Part shown: in pieces, positions 57,593 through 64,000 of the stretch
Layout of the letters: each line of letters begins with the position of its first letter
Numbering within the stretch: position 1 is the stretch's first letter
From: JALRBM01 sp966186595
GTDB taxonomy: Bacteria > Patescibacteriota > Saccharimonadia > Saccharimonadales > Saccharimonadaceae
Direction: 5' to 3'
NCBI GenBank assembly: GCA_966186595.1
Contig: CBIFWO010000001.1
Location: 59,009-123,008, forward strand
DNA: 64,000 nt
The notes under the pieces: generated by a model
Seen by the model: the letters and a program-made list of their open reading frames with translations, nothing else
Told to the model about the DNA's origin: nothing
The model's database searches: none
Translations under genes and position numbers: made by a program

Positions 57593-58543
57593 ATGAATGC
57601 AATAGAACCAATACTTGTCATAATGATCCTTATCCTTCTTGCGGAGGTATCGTATCTGGTTGCAAAACTTCCGCGTCAAAATGTCGGCCGTAAACAAGGC
57701 CGTCCCATCCTTTTAGATACATCCGTTCTGATTGATGGACGTATTATTGCAATTGCAAAATCGGGCTTCATTGGTGATACGCTTGTTGTTCCCCGAAGTG
57801 TTGTCGGTGAACTACAGTTCCTCGCGGATAATGCAGATCATGACAAACGTGCTCGTGCTCGTTATGGGCTGGACGTCGTACGCGATCTTCAGAGCATTCC
57901 ACATGTAAACGTAGAAATCCTCCAGGATGGGAGCAAGGCAGCTGAAGGCGTCGATGAGCGCCTGCTGAGCCTGGCGAAGAAGCATGGAGCGGCGGTTTGC
58001 ACAATCGACTATAATCTGAATAAAGTGGCAGTTGTTGAGGGTATCCCAGTTTTGAATGTTAACGAACTTGCCCAGAGTCTCCGCATGGCATACTTGCCAG
58101 GAGAGCACATGGTACTAGACCTTGTGCAAAAGGGTCAGGACTCGCACCAGGGCGTGGGCTACCTTGCTGATGGGACAATGGTGGTTGTCGAACATGCCAG
58201 TAGATTTATCGGCCAATCGGTTGAAATTGAATTTATCAGAAGTCTTCAGACAGCAGCCGGCAAAATGATGTTCGCCCGCCGTATCGAGAAGGATCAGCCT
58301 CAGAGGAATAGCAAGCCGATCGGTAAAAAGCCACAATCGCCCGCACCCAAAGCACAACAACAGGCTGTTCAGGCAGAGGTAGCGCCCACAGTGTATCATA
58401 GTGATAAAAATGAGCATCGTCGTAGCGGCGAAAAGAAGAAGGCGGATGGGCAGGCTCGAGGACAAGCGCAGTCCTCAGGTCGGAAGCCCTCGTCACAGGC
58501 ACAACGAGAGGCAGCCCTTATCAACCTTGTTGAAAAACAATAA
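57593..58543 (+). CDS. PIN-TRAM domain membrane protein (YacL-like)
   Basis: This 316 aa protein has one N-terminal helix (about residues 4-24), then a PIN domain with ILLDTSVLIDGRIIAIAKSG near 39-58 and further acidic residues (VVGELQFLADNADHDKRARAR, then CTIDYNLN), the site of a metal-dependent RNase. A TRAM domain follows near 175-225 (QGVGYLADGTMVVVEHAS). The last 80 residues are low-complexity and rich in Gln, Ala, Pro and Lys, probably disordered. The gene follows radA, as in many Gram-positives (radA/disA-yacL). A terminator follows. Confidence 0.9.
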   Translation: MNAIEPILVIMILILLAEVSYLVAKLPRQNVGRKQGRPILLDTSVLIDGRIIAIAKSGFIGDTLVVPRSVVGELQFLADNADHDKRARARYGLDVVRDLQSIPHVNVEILQDGSKAAEGVDERLLSLAKKHGAAVCTIDYNLNKVAVVEGIPVLNVNELAQSLRMAYLPGEHMVLDLVQKGQDSHQGVGYLADGTMVVVEHASRFIGQSVEIEFIRSLQTAAGKMMFARRIEKDQPQRNSKPIGKKPQSPAPKAQQQAVQAEVAPTVYHSDKNEHRRSGEKKKADGQARGQAQSSGRKPSSQAQREAALINLVEKQ

Positions 58544-58572
58544 TAACAAAAGCCAAGTGACAACAACAACCA

Positions 58573-58603
58573 AAAACCACCGCATAGTTACGGTGGTTTT
58601 TAG
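58573..58603. terminator. Terminator after the PIN-TRAM gene
   Basis: AAAACCACCG pairs with CGGTGGTTTT around CATAGTTA, with A and T tracts on the two sides. It serves the PIN-TRAM gene and perhaps the convergent PBP1A gene. Confidence 0.85.
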
Positions 58604-58640
58604 ATTATTCGTCTCGTCGCTTTCGTCCAAAGATCCCTCT

Positions 58641-61301
58641 TCAACTATCTCCGCCACCGCCTGATGGCGTGTAGTTTCTCGTGGCGGTTGCTGAGTAGAA
58701 TGCGTTATCTGTAATCGTTGCGGTGATAGTTTGTGCACTCGATGAGGTGAAGGTATATTCGGTTGAATAAGTACCGCTAGCCGTCACTGGGAGCGTCGCG
58801 ACGATCGTACTGCCAACCCGTATTTCAAGCTGCTGTAAGGCATGGGTCCCTTGAACGGCGCTGGCGCTGATCTTATAGGTCATACCGCTCACCTGGCTGA
58901 CATTGATGCTGCCAACATTTGGCTTCACGTCTTCACATTTGTGTACGTCATCGTCCTTGGTGGCGTCGTAGCCTTCTGGGGCAATGTAGACATCTTTTTT
59001 AGTGACGGGGTCGACCGATTTGTTTACATCCAGTTCGATCTTGGCACCATCCGGCGTACAGTTGGTTGCCTTCTTCTTTGAAACTTTATCGAACATTAAC
59101 TTTGCGTTTGGTTTGTTCTGATTTTTATCGTACCAAGAAGGGTATAGTTCATTATTGAGTTTCTGGATTCCAGCGGGCTGTGTGAACCAGTCGTTAGGCT
59201 TCCACCGTCCGTCCTTACCATAAATATCTTGGTGGATGTAGCGCATAACACGGTCGACGATAGGACCAGGTAGGGTAGAGTTTCCACTTTTGAGAGGTGT
59301 CGTATCGGGATTACCGAGCCACACACCCATGGAAACGGCCGGGCTATAAGTCATCATCCAAAGGTCTTTTGCTTTATTCCCCCCGACGTCAGAGGTACCT
59401 GTCTTTACTGCTGTTTTTATACCGGTGTTGCCGTAGGTGAAACCTTTCGTAATGCCGCCGATTAGACCACGTCGAGCGTTGTTATCGGAAAGAATATCAC
59501 TTATGATATAGGCGACTTGAGGATCAATGACTTGCTTGCTTTCGTCTTTCCATTTTTTAAGAACTTCACCCTGGCTATTCTTCACTTCTAGAACGGAAGT
59601 ATGAGGCTTGTAAACTCCTCCTCGAGCAAGGGTAGCGAAGGCATTAACATGATCGATCTGCTTTGTTCCACAGCCACCGATGGCGGACGAGAGACCGGCT
59701 TGGGCGTCAGCTCCCTGGGTACAATATTCTTTATCGCCGGCATCGCGAATGAGCTGCCAGGTCGGTTCAACGCCTGATACGGCCATCGCCTTGATGGCAG
59801 GGATGTTTCGGGAGAGGGCAAGACTTAATCGGATATTGATATTACCGCGGAAACCACCGTCCGCGTTCTTTGGTTTGTACGTTCCAAAAGATGTGGCGTC
59901 GTCGGAGAGGATAGAACCACTTCCGTAGTTCGCTTGACCGGTTGGTTTTTGTGCGAATAGCTGCGCATAAACCAAGGGCTTGATACTTGATCCTGGCTGG
60001 ATAAACGCGGTCGCAGCGTTATCCTGCCCGTATCCGGCATAGTTAAAGTCGCGGCTCCCAAGAAGTGCGATGATCTGACCCGTTTGATTGTCTTCGACGG
60101 TAGCGGCACCGTTAGAGAAGCCGTTGACTGCAGGAGCACTTGAGTTGAACATCTCTGTCATTGCGGCTTCGAGTTCTGTCTGTGCACGGAGATCAAGAGT
60201 TGTCGTCACAGTAAGGCCGCCTCGTCCCACGGTTGCTTTTCCAAGCTCTCGCTCGAGCTGTGAACGGACCATCTGAACGAAATGTGGTGCCTTTATGCCG
60301 TCAAGTTGATCGGTAACGGGTCGGATATTGTCCAGGATTGGATATTTTTTAGCTTCATCAGCCTGCGCTTGGGTAATGTCGCCTAATTCAACCATACTGT
60401 CGAGTGTTTTATGCTGGCGGGCAATGAGCGCCTCGTGGCCCTCGATATTGTATGGGTCGTACAGTCCTGGCTGGTTAGGGATAGCGGCAAGTAATGAAGC
60501 TTCGGCGAGGGTCAAATCTTTGGCCGACTTGCCAAAATAGGTCTGGGCAGCGGATTCAACACCATTGCGGCGACCACCGTAGGGCGACTCATTCAGATAG
60601 AGATTGAGGATTTGATCCTTGTCGTACATACGTTCAACCTCGATGGCAAGGATAATTTCCTTGATTTTTCGCGGGACGCCGTCGAGCCCTCGTTTTTGAG
60701 CTTCATCTGGAGGGAAAAAGACTTGCTTGACAAGCTGTTGCGTGAGTGTGGAGCCACCTTGCACACTGCCACCCCCGGTATTATTAAGTGCAGAGCGGAA
60801 GATGCCCGTAAAGCTGATGCCGCCGTGTTTATAAAAGTCTTTGTCCTCGATAGCGACAGTCGCTTTTTTCATATAGTCATTGATGTCTTTACCATCAACG
60901 ACGAGTTTATAGTCACCATCACCTTTGTCTTCCCAAAGGAGTGTGCCGTTGCGGTCGAGGTATTTAGTAACAGTTGTCTGGACGCGTTTTGCCAGCTCGC
61001 CAGGGCGAATAGCATCGAGATCCTTGCGGTAGTAGGCAAACAGGGCGCCTACCATCAGAACTAGTAGTAAGATGCCGACACCGGCAATTTTGAGGGCCAT
61101 CATAGCGCCCTTTTTACTGAACCAATATCCCGCCACACGCTTTGGATGCATACGGTAAAGCAGACGTTTCACAGGATGCTTGGGCAAGCTGGCAAGATAT
61201 TCTGCCTTCTTGCGAGCCTCGGCGTCCTTCTTGGTTCGGCGTTTTTGAGCCAAATTCGAATACACGCTCATCCCGCGTGTCTTAGATGATTTTTTACCCA
61301 C
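58641..61301 (-). CDS. Class A penicillin-binding protein (PBP1A type)
   Basis: This 886 aa bifunctional peptidoglycan synthase has a cytosolic basic N-terminus (about 1-70), a membrane anchor near 71-92, and a GT51 domain with AIEDKDFYKHGGISFTG near 132-148 and GGSTLTQQLVKQVFF near 166-180. A transpeptidase domain follows, with SSIKPL (S-x-x-K), a Ser-x-Asn (SRN) and VKTGTS. The C-terminal 150 residues look like an Ig/Fn3-type domain ending in a Gly/Ser tail. The start is GTG, and on the minus strand TATAAT at 61335-61340 is its -10 box. A divergent promoter drives tyrS. Confidence 0.93.
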   Translation of the reverse strand: MGKKSSKTRGMSVYSNLAQKRRTKKDAEARKKAEYLASLPKHPVKRLLYRMHPKRVAGYWFSKKGAMMALKIAGVGILLLVLMVGALFAYYRKDLDAIRPGELAKRVQTTVTKYLDRNGTLLWEDKGDGDYKLVVDGKDINDYMKKATVAIEDKDFYKHGGISFTGIFRSALNNTGGGSVQGGSTLTQQLVKQVFFPPDEAQKRGLDGVPRKIKEIILAIEVERMYDKDQILNLYLNESPYGGRRNGVESAAQTYFGKSAKDLTLAEASLLAAIPNQPGLYDPYNIEGHEALIARQHKTLDSMVELGDITQAQADEAKKYPILDNIRPVTDQLDGIKAPHFVQMVRSQLERELGKATVGRGGLTVTTTLDLRAQTELEAAMTEMFNSSAPAVNGFSNGAATVEDNQTGQIIALLGSRDFNYAGYGQDNAATAFIQPGSSIKPLVYAQLFAQKPTGQANYGSGSILSDDATSFGTYKPKNADGGFRGNINIRLSLALSRNIPAIKAMAVSGVEPTWQLIRDAGDKEYCTQGADAQAGLSSAIGGCGTKQIDHVNAFATLARGGVYKPHTSVLEVKNSQGEVLKKWKDESKQVIDPQVAYIISDILSDNNARRGLIGGITKGFTYGNTGIKTAVKTGTSDVGGNKAKDLWMMTYSPAVSMGVWLGNPDTTPLKSGNSTLPGPIVDRVMRYIHQDIYGKDGRWKPNDWFTQPAGIQKLNNELYPSWYDKNQNKPNAKLMFDKVSKKKATNCTPDGAKIELDVNKSVDPVTKKDVYIAPEGYDATKDDDVHKCEDVKPNVGSINVSQVSGMTYKISASAVQGTHALQQLEIRVGSTIVATLPVTASGTYSTEYTFTSSSAQTITATITDNAFYSATATRNYTPSGGGGDS

Positions 61302-61375
61302 GTTGTTTCCATCCCATAAGCACTATTGAGCTCTATTATAGCACTTTTTTGGTCGCACCTAGTATATTTTTCTGC

Positions 61376-61381
61376 TATACT
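61376..61381 (+). promoter_or_regulatory. Extended -10 promoter of tyrS
   Basis: TGC-TATACT lies 29 bases before the ATG at 61411; GATAGGAAATAGG follows as ribosome site. It is divergent from the PBP1A promoter (TATAAT on the minus strand, 61335-61340). Confidence 0.6.
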
Positions 61382-61410
61382 GACCAAAGTAATAACAGAT
61401 AGGAAATAGG

Positions 61411-62625
61411 ATGAAGCTATCAGAAGAGTTAGCCTGGCGTGGGTTTACGAATCAAACCACTTTCAAAGATACGACCGCATTGGACGGGGCCCCTATCTCG
61501 TTTTATTGGGGAGTTGATCCCAGCGCCGACAGTATGCACGTGGGCCAACTCGCGATGGCTATGATGATTCGCCACTTTATTGCGCACGGTCACAAAGCGA
61601 CGCTTCTTGTGGGTGGTGCGACCGGAATGATCGGTGACCCCGACGGCAAAATGGAAGAGCGGGACCTTAAGACACTGGAAGAGATCGACCGCAATAAGGC
61701 TGGGATTGCGACGCAGTACAAACAGCTTTTTGCTGAGCAAGATTTTGAAATCGTTGATAATTATGACTGGTTCAAGGGCATGGGCTATTTACAATTCCTA
61801 CGCGATGTTGGCAAGCACTTTAGCATGACGCAACTTCTTGATCGTGATTTTGTACAAAAACGCATTGGTGAAGGTGGTTCTGGGATTAGTTATGCCGAGT
61901 TTAGCTACTCGCTGATTCAGGGCTATGATTTTCTTCATCTTTTCCGCGAAAGAGGAATCTCCTTGCAAATCGCAGGAGCTGACCAGTGGGGCAACAGTGT
62001 GTCCGGGGTGCAGCTGATCCGCAAGCTAGAAACCGCCGAAGCGAACATCTGGACGGCACCGTTAATTATTAATAAAGTAACAGGCAAGAAATTTGGTAAA
62101 TCCGAAGAGGGTGCTGTTTGGATTGACGCCAATAAAACGAGCGTTTATAAGTTTTACCAGTTCTGGCTGAATGTTGACGACGAGGGTGTGATTGATTACT
62201 TAAAGATCTACACACTACTTTCAAAGGATGAAATTGAGGCCTTGGAACGTGAGCACCGAGAGAATCCACGAGGCAGAAAAGCGCAGCGTTTGCTAGCTCA
62301 CGAGGTGACATCACTGGTGCACGGCAAGGAGCGCTGCGAATCGGTTGAACGAGTGACGGCGGTGTTATTTGGTGAAAGTGATGTGGCCAGTTTGTCGAAC
62401 GAGGATTTAACGGCGCTTTCTGACGAGATTCCAACAATGGAGGCCGGACGGACGGTAGTCGAGGTGCTTGTAGATACGGAGAATGCTACAAGTAATGGTG
62501 AGGCACGACGGTTGATTACTGGCGGGGCCATTTCGGTGAACGGACAGAAGATTTCTGATGACCAGCTTCTGCACGAGCTCGCTCTTATCAAAAAAGGCAA
62601 GAATAGCTTCATTTTGGTTCGCTAG
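61411..62625 (+). CDS. tyrS: Tyrosyl-tRNA synthetase
   Basis: This 404 aa class I synthetase has a HIGH-like motif, SMHVGQLAMAMMIRHF near 34-49, TGMIGDPDGK near 71-80, the tyrosine-binding QGYDFLHLF near 170-178 and GADQWGN near 189-195, and the KMSKS-like KFGKSEEGAVW near 227-237. The C-terminal S4-like domain is ARRLITGGAISVNGQKISDD near 372-391. The length is near the usual 400-420 aa. Its spacing to the next gene is 49 bases. Confidence 0.96.
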   Translation: MKLSEELAWRGFTNQTTFKDTTALDGAPISFYWGVDPSADSMHVGQLAMAMMIRHFIAHGHKATLLVGGATGMIGDPDGKMEERDLKTLEEIDRNKAGIATQYKQLFAEQDFEIVDNYDWFKGMGYLQFLRDVGKHFSMTQLLDRDFVQKRIGEGGSGISYAEFSYSLIQGYDFLHLFRERGISLQIAGADQWGNSVSGVQLIRKLETAEANIWTAPLIINKVTGKKFGKSEEGAVWIDANKTSVYKFYQFWLNVDDEGVIDYLKIYTLLSKDEIEALEREHRENPRGRKAQRLLAHEVTSLVHGKERCESVERVTAVLFGESDVASLSNEDLTALSDEIPTMEAGRTVVEVLVDTENATSNGEARRLITGGAISVNGQKISDDQLLHELALIKKGKNSFILVR

Positions 62626-62674
62626 CAAATTTGTTATAATAAAATCTCGATACATCTAAGTCTAAGGAGGGTCT

Positions 62675-64000
62675 ATGTCCTTGTCAGATACGCTCGCGCA
62701 GCATCTTTCCCAGGCTGCAGCTAAAAATGTGGCCGCGTGGCTAAATGAGCCGAAATATGCCGAATATCGAGACGAACTCGTTGCAATGATCAAGGCCGAA
62801 AAATGGCAAGATCTGGAGGATGCTTTCTTTAAAGTTATTGAATTTGGAACGGCGGGAAGGCGAGGAACGACGGGAATTGGGTCAAACCGTATTAATCGAG
62901 TGACGATTGGGGAGTCGGCTCAGGCACTGTGTTTGTATGCCCGCTCACTTGATGAGGAGGCTACCGCCAAAGGGATCGTCATCGCCTGTGATACGCGGCT
63001 CAGTTCACCCGAACTTAGCCGGTATGTGGCTCAGGTGTGTGCTGCAAATGGATTCAAAACGTATTTGTTTAATAGTTTTCGCTCAACACCCGAGCTAAGT
63101 TTTGCTGTGAGGCATCTGGGAACAATGGCTGGGATTGTGATTAGCGCCAGTCACAACCCGCCGGCTGATAATGGCTTTAAGGTATGTTGGACAGATGGGG
63201 GCCAACTTGTTGCGCCGCACGATAAGGGCGTACTTGAGGTTGCTAGGGATATCCGAGAAATTCATGCCGTTGATTTTGATGAGGCGGTGCGAGTTGGCAA
63301 GATAGAGATTATTGGTGAAACGGTTGATCAAGCTTATGTGGCTGCTGCATGCGCTCAGGCGGAAGGAGTGGATCGCGACGTAAAAATTGTCTATTCGCCA
63401 CTGCATGGGGCAGGCCAAACGAATGTGCTACCCGTGCTTCAAGCAGCTGGATTTACCCAGATTTCGCTTGTGAATGATCAGATGATTCCGGATGGCAATT
63501 TTCCAACGATTGAAAATGGCAAGCCAAATCCAGAGGAAAAGGCTGCCAATGACCGTGCAGTGAGCCAATTGCTAGCCGAAAAGGCGGATATTGCAATCAC
63601 TAATGATCCCGATGCCGACCGGATTGGGGTAATGGTCCGTATAGATGATGATGTTGAGTACCTAACGGGCAATCAATCGGCTGTGCTCGCGACTGATTAT
63701 GTGCTAGGCAAAATGCAGGAAAAGAGTACTCTCACACCTAAGCATTTTGTTGCAAAGACCATCGTGACGACGGATATGATGACCGCGGTCGCAGATCAAT
63801 ATGGCGCGAAAATGTACACGAATATGTTGATTGGATTCAAATACATCGGCGAGCTTATTCATAAAAAAGAATCCACCGATGAGATATTTGTCATTGGTGG
63901 CGAGGAAAGTTATGGATTGCTAAAGGGCGACTACGCACGCGACAAAGATGGTGCGGCCGGGGCGTTGCCACTCGCAGAGTATGCCGCCGAACTAAAGAAA
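62675..64000 (+). CDS. Phosphoglucomutase/phosphomannomutase, 5' part (partial)
   Basis: The first 442 codons are in the window; the 3' end is missing. This alpha-D-phosphohexomutase has an N-terminal VIEFGTAGRRGTTGIG near 53-68, the phosphoserine loop VISASHNPPADNGFKV near 154-169, the metal loop TNDPDADRIGVMV near 309-321, and the sugar-binding GGEESYG near 409-415. It would interconvert hexose-1- and -6-phosphates and could feed galU. AAGGAGGGTCT is the ribosome site. The form with a leading helical region is of the PGM2/pgcA type. Confidence 0.93.
   Translation, partial: MSLSDTLAQHLSQAAAKNVAAWLNEPKYAEYRDELVAMIKAEKWQDLEDAFFKVIEFGTAGRRGTTGIGSNRINRVTIGESAQALCLYARSLDEEATAKGIVIACDTRLSSPELSRYVAQVCAANGFKTYLFNSFRSTPELSFAVRHLGTMAGIVISASHNPPADNGFKVCWTDGGQLVAPHDKGVLEVARDIREIHAVDFDEAVRVGKIEIIGETVDQAYVAAACAQAEGVDRDVKIVYSPLHGAGQTNVLPVLQAAGFTQISLVNDQMIPDGNFPTIENGKPNPEEKAANDRAVSQLLAEKADIAITNDPDADRIGVMVRIDDDVEYLTGNQSAVLATDYVLGKMQEKSTLTPKHFVAKTIVTTDMMTAVADQYGAKMYTNMLIGFKYIGELIHKKESTDEIFVIGGEESYGLLKGDYARDKDGAAGALPLAEYAAELKK

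Noticed and set aside
1..64000. UGA read as an amino acid, as in SR1 and Gracilibacteria
   Set aside because: Genes such as cyoB, cyoC and the Nudix gene at 30690 end normally at TGA, and no conserved gene has an internal TGA. The standard code applies.
1..64000. CRISPR array, insertion sequence, integrase or rRNA operon
   Set aside because: I saw no regular short repeats with spacers, no transposase or integrase gene and no rRNA-like sequence. The islands have no visible terminal repeats or target duplications either.

Overview
The window reads as one stretch of a compact bacterial chromosome of medium GC. Coding is almost gapless, and genes overlap by 1-14 bases or sit a few bases apart. 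The mix of genes best fits a streamlined, probably epibiotic member of the Candidate Phyla Radiation with an aerobic respiratory chain, most likely Candidatus Saccharibacteria (TM7). The grounds are a bo3-type quinol oxidase next to a type II NADH dehydrogenase with no Complex I in view, a carbon core built on a split transketolase, a PilB-type ATPase, a secreted DUF1524 nuclease, and many promoters whose -10 box lies 6-10 bases before the ATG. The phylum is an inference; no rRNA gene lies in the window.

Layout. 1-5528: cyoA (3' end), cyoB, C, D, E, a small membrane protein and ndh, a minimal NADH-to-quinol-to-oxygen chain. 5594-10085: membrane FKBP, thioredoxin reductase, GDPD phosphodiesterase, pyrophosphatase and a short Rel (p)ppGpp enzyme. 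10836-15781: gap, rpiB, rpe, split transketolase and class II aldolase, a lower-glycolysis and pentose-phosphate block. 16097-19948: two PfkB kinases (one fused to an unknown domain), a LOG-like protein and an anchored protein. 19962-24229: uvrB and a DEAD-box helicase. 24226-33130: Nudix, ABC exporter, gatC/gatA/gatB with a HEPN-like gene inserted, kinase, Nudix, galU, and a run of small envelope or stress proteins. 33833-46684: dnaE, SPOUT methyltransferase, pilus ATPase, a CMK-like kinase, rplS, an rnhB-yraN fusion, an M1 aminopeptidase and a secreted nuclease. 46751-52605: small stress-type genes (DUF6496, DUF3175, DUF6766, SDR), FKBP, Mpg and nusA. 52737-64000: clpC under a CIRCE element, an HExxH membrane protein, radA, PIN-TRAM, PBP1A, tyrS and the 5' part of a phosphohexomutase gene.

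The most unusual feature is a set of five separate islands (about 10130-10757, 15792-16065, 21970-22786, 33201-33769 and 37540-37988). Each is a foreign-looking cassette placed between native genes. It has an AT-rich sigma70-like promoter, then one or three genes with strongly GC-ending codons, then a long GC-rich stem-loop lacking a U tract. The first island holds three tandem 41-46 residue acidic peptides with GTG starts, two of which begin with the same six residues and all of which carry a WT(F/W) motif. The islands look like high-GC (actinobacteria-like) genes under native-style promoters. They are either acquisitions from a host or a dispersed family of epibiont-specific genes. None of their proteins could be assigned to a family.
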